The position numbers and the translations under genes are program-made. Below the pieces are notes generated by a model, which was not told the DNA's origin, did no database searches, and was given only the letters and a program-made list of their open reading frames with translations. A stretch of 14,326 nt of DNA, from the NCBI GenBank assembly GCA_019677205.1, contig JAAMXY010001391.1, forward strand, positions 1,151 to 15,476, read 5' to 3'. Position 1 is the stretch's first letter, and each line of letters starts with the position of its first letter. Of this stretch, positions 8,138-14,326 are shown one piece after another. This DNA is from Pinguiococcus pyrenoidosus (lineage: Eukaryota > Sar > Pinguiophyceae > Pinguiochrysidales > Pinguiochrysidaceae).

Positions 8138-9281
8138 CTAGTTTTGCTTCTTCGCCCCCTTCCTTTCGACGCCCTGGTAGTCCTCCTCGCGGACGTCGCC
8201 GCCCTCGTGGCCGAGAACCAAGATGTTGTACAGGACGCGCAGAATTGCGACACCCCAGATCAGCTGCAGGACCGTGAGCGACAGGAAGGAGCCGATCATG
8301 GCGTAAAACTTGAAGCCGCAGCCCCAGCCTCCGGGATACGGCTCCGGCTCGCACGAGCAGTACGCGCACCCTTGGGTAATTCCCAGCCAAACGAAGTGCG
8401 TCAAGTAGACATACAAGCGGAGGTAGAAGAACGAGGCAGCGAAGATCGCGAACATGATATCCGCGCCGAACTTCGCGAAGTGGTGCTTGTCCTTGGCGTA
8501 GTTGAAGCACTTGGCCCCTTCGAGGAAGATGTCGGAGAAATCCTAGGAAGCAAAATGTTGGATCAGCCTTGGTGAAGCGCCCGCTCAGATAAACACACAT
8601 GCAAGCACACGGTCACGAAGGCCGTACTCCTTACATGCAGCAGGAAGATCAGGGAGCCTCCTCGGAACCAGCGATTCATCCACGTCAAGACGCACAGCGT
8701 CAGCGTGATCACGTGATGCGCCAGCATCACATAGAAGTCCTTCATCCGGACGGTCATGAACACGCCCAGCAGCTCATGCAAGTACAGGCCGAAGCCCACT
8801 GCGTAGATGAGCTCCAGATCCGGCGTGGGTACATGCTCGTTGGGCCATCCATCGATCATCTCCATGCGGTCGGTGACCCAAGGCTTCGGCTGGCCGTCTT
8901 TGAAGAAGCTGATGTACACCCCCAGAGCACAGTCCGTCCCGTAGATGCAGAATCGCCAGAAGGATTCGCGGAACTTCCGGACCCTCGTCAGCTCCTCTTC
9001 GGTGACAATGGCTTCCTTCGAGACGCCCCTGACGACCGGGAGTCGCGCTCAGCCGCAGAGCGAAGCGACTTGTGGCAGCGCGCAGCAACGTACCAAGTGC
9101 CCTTGATTGCGTAGAAGCTCAGATTGTCCGTGAGGACGTAGTCCACGAAGAAGCGGGCGACGGTCCACACGAGACCCCAACCCAGGCCCGGCGTGATGAA
9201 CACCATTGGATCCTCAAACTCGAAGCTCCGCCAGCCAAACAGCCCCACTTCCTCCGGCGAGCATGGTCCAGGGGGCGCCAT
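8138..9281 (-). CDS. ceramide synthase (LAG1/TLC-domain acyltransferase)
   Basis: Ceramide synthases join a fatty acyl-CoA to a sphingoid base in the ER membrane. Three exons, 9281-9094, 9028-8635 and 8542-8138, join in phase across GT-AG introns of 65 and 92 bp (donors GTACGT and GTAAGG) to give 328 residues. The Lag1p motif is intact: MLAHHVITLTLCVLTW with the catalytic His167-His168, then RGGSLIFLLHDFSDIFLEGAK (192-198 LLHDFSD), with HDFSD rebuilt exactly across the second exon junction. Several hydrophobic segments (about 28-50, 90-105, 135-157, 164-180, 222-248 and 272-305) fit the multi-pass TLC fold. The C-terminus is short and lysine-rich (RKGAKKQN), compatible with ER retrieval. The start at 9281 has a strong context (A at -3, G at +4); an in-frame ATG at 9350 is the alternative. 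No Hox-like domain is present. Confidence 0.9.
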
Positions 9282-9870
9282 TCTCAAGCTCCACTGGCGG
9301 CGCGTCGCGGCAATGGCTGCCGCGGACCCGCGCTCCTGCGTTCGTCGCAAGGTTTGGAGACACTTCGCCTAAAGCCGTGCAGTGTGTATTGGAAATTATA
9401 ATTTTGAATATGACGTTCCGTTGGGAAGGTTCAAACAAGACAAGCATCGCATCGGATGCACCCTACTGCAATGTTGATGGGATACTTAAATCTAGGTAAT
9501 GGCTTGGATTGGCCAAAGCGCCACTGCAAAGCCAATGCGCTGCGCCCATTGGCGAGATGTCAAGCATCTTGGGCCGTACATCGATGCACAAAGCGCGACA
9601 CGCGCAACGAGACGTAGGGAGCATAAGCGCGCTTGACGCCTCCGAGCCGTCCATCTTGCTGCTGCACCTCTTTTGCTGGCGACTGGAGCCTCTGGGAGAG
9701 AGGCTGCGGCGATTTGCGCGCGGATGCAGAACCCTTTCTCGGACTAGCCGGCGCAGTCAAGCTTCCGCGCTGACAACCACACACTCGGAGTCCACAGATA
9801 TCCGCTTTTCTTCTTTGCATCGCCTCCAAAGGACGGCCATCGACTTGCTTTCTTTTCCCAGCATTGGAGA
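9282..9870. promoter_or_regulatory. head-to-head promoter region between ceramide synthase and GH79 genes
   Basis: A 589-bp gap between divergent starts. It holds four CCAAT boxes, a 12-bp perfect AT palindrome aaattataattt (9393-9404) and a TTGGCCAA palindrome that overlaps one CCAAT box. The 300 bp just before the GH79 ATG show no further clear element. Confidence 0.6.
9388..9552. promoter_or_regulatory. cluster of four CCAAT boxes
   Basis: ATTGG (minus-orientation CCAAT) occurs at 9388-9392, 9508-9512 and 9548-9552, and CCAAT at 9532-9536. Three of these fall within 45 bp. They lie between divergent genes, so either could be driven from them. NF-Y-type binding is inferred. Confidence 0.45.
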
Positions 9871-12698
9871 ATGGCGGCTGCGAAAGTCCACCTGGGCAGG
9901 ATCGCGTCTGCGGTGCTGCTCTTCGGCTTGGTGTCCATCTTCTTCCTCATCTATCTCCAGCTGCAGTACCTGCCGGAGCACTCCGAGCAGAGGGACGAAG
10001 GTGGCGCGTCCTCGGAGTTGTGGAAGACGATCAAGGAGGTGCTCAAGTCGAAGCCGAAGCACTATGTGGTTCAGACCGAAGTGAGCGCGGTGCGCGCAGA
10101 AACGTCTTCGAGGTTCCTTTGCTGGACCATTGATCTCACCGACGATCGGGAGTTCTTCGACCTGGATTTCCGGGACAACGACCTGAGATTCCTAGCCAGA
10201 GAGCTCGCGGTGGCGTCCTCGCCCTTTTCCTGCTTCGTGCGCATCGGCGGCACCGGCGCGGACTACCTCACCTACCTCGGCAACGGCACGCATGGCTGCC
10301 GGGAACACAGCATCGGGCAGGTCCTGCCTTCTCGAATCGACGCCTATGCTCAGCAGAAGAAGTACTACGTTGGCGGCGAAAGGTGCCTGACGAAGGAGCG
10401 CCTCGACGGTCTCATCAGCTTTCTGAAGTACCTGCGCACGCCGGCGATCTTCGGCTTGAACATCGAACGGAGAAACGGCAGCCGGTACGCAACCAACTGC
10501 CTTGCGACCGAAGGTCTGCGTCCTGGGTCTGATTTGTCCCTGTGTAGGTGGGACCCGGCCAATGCGAGGGAGCTTCTCAACCACGCGCAGTCCAGGAACT
10601 ACCACTTCGCGGGCCTTCAGCTCGGCAACGAAGTCAACCTCGAGATCTCCGCAGAGGACCACGTGGCCGACCTGGAGAGGCTCACCGAGCTGCTCCGAGA
10701 GCTGTATCCGAACCCCCGAGCAGCACGGCCCTTCATCGTTGGCCCCGATCCGCACAGCCTGCACCGGGGCCCAAGGCGGTCTCGATACGAGCGGAGCATC
10801 GTCAACTACCTCCGGGACTACGCTCGGCAGATCTCCGGGCGGAACTTTTTGAAGTTCACGGCGGTGAGCCACCATGAGTACATCCAAGTCGTGGTGCCAG
10901 ATGCGATGAGCAGAGATGATGTGGATGGGTTTGAGTCGGGCACGGTGCAGGACAGCGTACCCAACCTCCTGGACCCCGCATGGCTGGATCGTGCAACGGT
11001 AAGCGAAGGGCATGCGGATGCGCGCCCGGCCTTTTGGCTGATCTTCTTCGGTTCTAGGCGGTGGGCAACGCGGTCAAGGAGGCGGTGCATTCGGAGAGCC
11101 CTTGTAAAGAGCTCTGGATCAGCGAATTGGGACCTCACAATGCCGGACGACCGACTTGCATCGAAGGCGGTCGCTGGGCAAACTTTGGCAACAGTCTGTG
11201 GTACATGGATACGCTGGCAACCAAGGCGGCGCTGGGCTACAACGTGGTATGCCGCCAGAGCTTCATCGGCGCGGACTACAGTCTCCTCGACTGTGCGACG
11301 CGAGAGCCGCTGCCCGACTACTACGCCAGCCTGCTGTGGATGCGCATCATGGGCCCGCGGGTCTTGACCACGAGGGTCCTGGAGAATGTGGCGCCCAGGA
11401 CGGACGCTTACAAGAGCGCTGAGGGTGAAGCACATCCGGATTCCTCCGCAGACTTTCGGTGGGTGGGGACCGAGGCTTTCGGAAGGGCAAGTGACGGCAG
11501 TCGACCGCTCGTGCGGGCGTATGCGCATTGCGCAAAGTCTGGGCCCGGAGTGTCGTTCCTCATTATCAATCTAAGTCGCTCCGAGGTCGTCCTGCAAAGC
11601 GTAGATCTCGTGTCAGAGCCGGCGATTCAGTCGATCACCAGGTACGGCGCAAGACGGACACGACTGGCGGAGGTCCGCCCTCATGACGTGGTCGCTTTGG
11701 CACGCGCAGGCATCTCTCGATGCACATGAAGGGCACCGCGGGGCACATCGGGGTCGCTCCGGCCTTCCGTCGTGTCATCGAGGAACATGGCGAATACAGG
11801 CTGGCCAACACCACGGAGCTGCTGGAGATGCAAGAGAGGATGCAGACCGACTTTGTGTACGGGCGGGTGGAGCCCCGGAAGTATCCACGGGTGATGTCGC
11901 TGTCACAGTTTCAAGCGGAAGGACGCACCGCCGAGTGGCAGAAAGAGTTTGCCTTCCAGAATGCCACGTTTGCGGTGGACGAAGATTCAGGCGGCAAAGA
12001 GGAGAAGACGAAGGCCGAGTCCGGCAAGACGCATGTCCATCACAGCTCGGATGCTTCAAGTGAAGGGCTGGGAGACGTGCGCGTGGATTACGTGATGACC
12101 AGTCCCACGGGGAGCATGGGGGGGATGGAAGTCGCACTAAACGGCAGGGTGCTGAAGCCGCGTCGACGAGAAGCCGCCACTTCCAAGACGGAGGAGCAAC
12201 CGGCTTCGTTTGGAGAGCGCATGCAGACCATGTTCCCCTTCCTGAGGGGCGGGAAGCCTGACAGCAGCGGGAAGCCTGGTAGCAGCGGGGAGCAAGGCAG
12301 AAGGAAGCAGCAAAGGCCGCCGATCCTGAGCCTGCCAAAGCTGTATGGACGCGTCGTCAATGCGACGGAGACTCCGATACGGCTTCCGCCGATGTCCTAC
12401 GGCTTCTTTGAGTATCCAGATGCCAAGGCGTCGGCTTGCACCCAAAACACAAAGAGTATCCGTGAGCGTCGGTGAGTACTCGAGTCATCGAGCTTCTGGA
12501 GACGGTGCTAGACGTATCACTAACCATTGACCGGTGTTCAGGACGAGATGCCTCGCTGTCAGATCTGATGCTGCTTGGTTCGACGAGCAGCAATCCGCTC
12601 AGCGGGCTGCCGCGGAAAAGGCGGAAGCCACGAAGACCAATGGGCAGAGTCCCAAAGCACCCGGCCCACTAAAGTTTGAAATCGAAACTGCGCAGTAG
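9871..12698 (+). CDS. heparanase-like glycoside hydrolase family 79 protein, type II membrane anchored
   Basis: Four exons, 9871-10998, 11058-11641, 11710-12471 and 12542-12698, join in phase over 59-, 68- and 70-bp GT-AG introns to give 876 residues; the last intron has the branch site CACTAAC. One transmembrane segment at residues 11-33 after a short N-terminus predicts a type II membrane protein with a lumenal or extracellular domain. GH79 landmarks are FVRIGGTGADYL (about 122-133), the proton donor Glu254 in GLQLGNEVN, VSHHEYI (332-338), the likely nucleophile Glu399 in LWISELG, NVVCRQSFIGADYSLLD and PLPDYYASLLW. The C-terminal beta-sandwich ends as in animal heparanase: GGMEVALNGRVL, later IRLPPMSYGFFEYPDAKASAC. 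Two things are odd: about 110 extra residues (about 572-690) interrupt the C-terminal domain, and a 62-residue Ala/Lys-rich tail follows the usual end. Heparanases cleave beta-glucuronide linkages; the algal substrate is unknown. The start context GAGAATGG is strong. Confidence 0.88.
12251..12294 (+). repeat. 18-bp tandem repeat in the GH79 coding sequence
   Basis: The unit gggaagcctgacagcagc (12251-12268) is repeated with one change at 12269-12286 and then partly again. It encodes GKPDSS-GKPGSS-GEQ. This is a low-complexity linker within the C-terminal domain, probably a surface loop. Confidence 0.8.
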
Positions 12699-12709
12699 GC
12701 TGCGCAGTT
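12686..12709 (+). repeat. 10-bp perfect hairpin with the GH79 stop codon in its loop
   Basis: The arms aactgcgcag (12686-12695) and ctgcgcagtt (12700-12709) are exact reverse complements. The 4-nt loop is tagg, whose first three bases are the TAG stop of the GH79 gene. The left arm is coding and the right arm lies in the 3' UTR. Confidence 0.75.
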
Positions 12710-12820
12710 GCCGTGCCCTCGCCACAAACAGAGATAGAGAGAGGGGAAGAGAGAACGAGACATAGACTGATGGGGAGAGAAAGGTTTTCTTGGACCACGA
12801 AGCTGCCCGGTGCATGGCGC

Positions 12821-14326
12821 TCAGGCTTTCTTCCGCCTCAGGGCTCTTGGTTGCAAGGCCTGGAGCGATCCCGCGACAGACTGGCCGCCCATGACCGGAT
12901 TCGCATCTTCACTTGGAGTTTGACTCGGAGCTGCCCCTTGACGGTCTGGTCCCTCTTCAGGGCCTTCGTTCGCGCTTTCTACCTTCCGTGATCCTTTCCT
13001 TGGTGGCAGCTTTCTCATCACTTCTGCCTTGCTCGGAGTCTTGTTTGCTAGACGGACTTTCACGGGTCGACCAGCCACTTCGACACCGCCCAGCTGAAGA
13101 GCGGCGGCAACTGCATCGGCGTTCTCGAACGTGACAAACGCCATCCCGCGAGGCCTACCTTTCTTTTTCACAATGTCGACCATAGTAACCTTCCCTGCCT
13201 GCTCGAACACAGACCTGATGTCGTCTTCTGAAGCTTGGAAACTCAAATTGAGCAGGAAAACGCGCCGCCCGTCTCTCTTTTTGGCTTCGTTTGGCCTTTC
13301 CGTTGGCTCGGCATCTGCAAGATATGGGTTTCGCTTCTGCGCCACCTCTTTCGGACCTTCGCCTTTGCCACCTTCGCCTTTGCCACCTTCTCCCACTTCC
13401 GCAGCTGCTTTATTCGCCTTCATTTCTTGGCCGTCTGATTTTTCGGGCGCTGGTTGCTCCGGGGTGCTGGCTTTTTTCAGCTTCTTGGACGCCTGCTCCT
13501 CGTCAACAGCCCCCTGAGCGTCACTGTTGCGCTCGCCATTTGATGCGTCCGTCTCGCTTTTTGAGTGGCCAGCGTCCCGCTTGCGTTTCCGAGCGTTCTT
13601 GCCCTTCTTCTGTCCTTCCCCTTTTTGCTGTTGACGCATTCTCTGCTGTCCACCCGATTCTCGTGGCGCCCTGCGAAATGTGCCCGCCTCGGAGGAGGGA
13701 TCGACAGGAGCAGCGGCTTGTGATGCTAGCGCATTCGAGAACTTCCGAGCACGCTTCGACATTGCTTCGCGCTTATTCGTGATGCGAGTCCGAGCTTGCT
13801 GTCGTTCCCGCACGCCTCCATAGAGAAGCTCCCACGAAAGCCACACACGAGCAACTCGCTCCGGATCGTCTGCAACCGTGTCAACCGCCCGCTTCCACAG
13901 TCCGCGAAGCACCTTCAGCCGGCTGTCGACGTGAGTGACTTCGCCAAGCAATTTCTGAGTCCGCCTATACGACCTTGCGGAAGCAATCGCGCCCTTGGTC
14001 GCATCACCCTCGTCTCCTTCATCGTCCTCGCCATCGTCCTCATCGCTCTCATCGTCGTCGTCGTCGTCGTCGTCGTTGTCTTCGTCACCAGCGTCGCTTT
14101 CCTCATCATCGGAAATGCTCACGCCCTCCAAAAGATTTGATACGCGTAGATCGTCGCATAAGGTTGTCAAGCAGTCTGCAGCGGTTGTCCACACGGCCGC
14201 GTATACATTCATCTTGCCCTTGAGAAGGCGATTCCACGCCTCGTAGGCATGCTCAAACGCATTATTGCCACACAGGACAGCGCCGTACGTGCTCTCCGAA
14301 TGCGTGAGATCGCGTAGAAGCGCGAA
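12821..14326 (-). CDS. SART3/Prp24-like HAT-repeat and RRM protein, 5' part missing
   Basis: SART3/Prp24 proteins re-anneal U4 and U6 snRNAs during spliceosome recycling in the nucleus. The minus-strand frame is open from the right edge to the TGA at 12821, giving 501 visible residues in one exon. The N-terminal side shows HAT-repeat sequence: AYEAWNRLLKGKMNVYAAVW near residues 28-47 and ERVARVWLSWELLYG near 155-169. Between them is a long acidic tract (about 72-108) with eight consecutive Asp. Lys/Arg-rich segments (about 225-285) look like nuclear localisation signals. One RRM lies at about 354-427, with RNP2 VFLLNLSF and RNP1 GRPRGMAFVTF. The protein ends in a basic ALQPRALRRKKA, which could be an LSm-interacting tail. 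Human SART3 has two RRMs and yeast Prp24 more; only one is seen here. The start and further HAT repeats lie beyond the edge. A different HAT-RRM protein is possible. Confidence 0.75.
   Translation of the reverse strand, partial: FALLRDLTHSESTYGAVLCGNNAFEHAYEAWNRLLKGKMNVYAAVWTTAADCLTTLCDDLRVSNLLEGVSISDDEESDAGDEDNDDDDDDDDESDEDDGEDDEGDEGDATKGAIASARSYRRTQKLLGEVTHVDSRLKVLRGLWKRAVDTVADDPERVARVWLSWELLYGGVRERQQARTRITNKREAMSKRARKFSNALASQAAAPVDPSSEAGTFRRAPRESGGQQRMRQQQKGEGQKKGKNARKRKRDAGHSKSETDASNGERNSDAQGAVDEEQASKKLKKASTPEQPAPEKSDGQEMKANKAAAEVGEGGKGEGGKGEGPKEVAQKRNPYLADAEPTERPNEAKKRDGRRVFLLNLSFQASEDDIRSVFEQAGKVTMVDIVKKKGRPRGMAFVTFENADAVAAALQLGGVEVAGRPVKVRLANKTPSKAEVMRKLPPRKGSRKVESANEGPEEGPDRQGAAPSQTPSEDANPVMGGQSVAGSLQALQPRALRRKKA
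13356..13390 (-). repeat. 15-bp tandem repeat in the SART3-like gene
   Basis: The plus-strand unit ccttcgcctttgcca occurs twice and then in part. It encodes repeated GEGGK on the minus strand, in the disordered linker before the RRM. Confidence 0.8.
14051..14076 (-). repeat. (TCG)n trinucleotide tract encoding poly-Asp
   Basis: Uninterrupted tcg repeats on the plus strand read as GAC codons on the minus strand. They form the core of the acidic tract between HAT-like segments of the SART3-like protein. Repeat length is likely to vary between strains. Confidence 0.85.

Noticed and set aside
10192-11528. Long minus-strand open frames across the GH79 gene
   Set aside because: They are shadows in GC-rich DNA; the plus strand carries conserved catalytic motifs and matched introns.
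11727-11729. TGA as the end of the GH79 protein
   Set aside because: It falls 20 bp past the acceptor of a phase-matched intron (11642-11709). Splicing joins to a frame ending in the typical heparanase C-terminus, so this TGA is out of frame in the mature mRNA.
12476-12541. Stop directly after the third GH79 exon as the gene end
   Set aside because: A GTGAGT donor at 12472, a CACTAAC branch site and a TTCAG acceptor at 12541 fit an intron in phase with a 52-codon last exon.
13291-13782. Plus-strand frames antisense to the SART3-like gene
   Set aside because: They have no recognisable domains; the minus strand encodes an RRM with clear RNP1 and RNP2.
1-14326. Dinoflagellate origin
   Set aside because: All placed introns have GT donors, and genes alternate strands instead of forming unidirectional arrays. 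This weighs against but does not exclude it.
1-14326. CRISPR array, insertion sequence, prophage or bacterial operon
   Set aside because: No spaced repeats, transposase or ribosome-binding pattern was seen. The spliced genes are eukaryotic.

Overview
This window reads as nuclear DNA of a eukaryotic alga with a plastid of secondary (red-lineage) origin. It is GC-rich and gene-dense. Coding sequence is interrupted by about twenty short introns (about 59-187 bp, most 60-100). All of those I could place by protein continuity are GT-AG with consistent phase, and several carry a CTAAC-type branch site. At least two genes encode plastid-type presequences: a secretory signal peptide followed by an Arg/Ser-rich stretch, one with a Phe at the predicted cleavage point. 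Non-canonical splice donors and long same-strand gene arrays, typical of dinoflagellates, are absent. A stramenopile, haptophyte or chromerid-like alga fits, but the sequence alone does not settle the lineage.

Layout, left to right: (1) class I histone deacetylase, minus strand, first 317 residues in six exons, running off the left edge; (2) unknown plastid-targeted protein with a coiled coil and four membrane segments, minus, two exons; (3) unknown membrane protein with an alpha/beta-hydrolase-like C-terminus, plus, four exons; (4) PsbP-domain thylakoid lumen protein, minus, six exons; (5) histone mRNA stem-loop binding protein (SLBP), plus, two exons; (6) ceramide synthase (LAG1/TLC), minus, three exons; (7) heparanase-like GH79 protein with a type II membrane anchor, plus, four exons; (8) SART3/Prp24-like HAT-RRM protein, minus, running off the right edge. 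From gene 2 on, strands strictly alternate. This gives three head-to-head spacers of about 340-590 bp and three tail-to-tail spacers of 67-514 bp.

The genes do not form one pathway. HDAC and SLBP both serve histones or chromatin, SART3-like serves the spliceosome, proteins 2 and 4 are plastid, ceramide synthase serves sphingolipid synthesis, and GH79 is a secretory-pathway or surface glycosidase.

The most unusual non-coding signals are perfect inverted repeats at or just beyond several stop codons, including one whose 4-nt loop holds the GH79 stop codon. Others are CCAAT-box clusters in two head-to-head promoters and an intron hairpin that would bring a donor next to its branch site. I found no clear undescribed multi-gene system. 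The best candidates for new biology are genes 2 and 3 and the gene-end hairpins.
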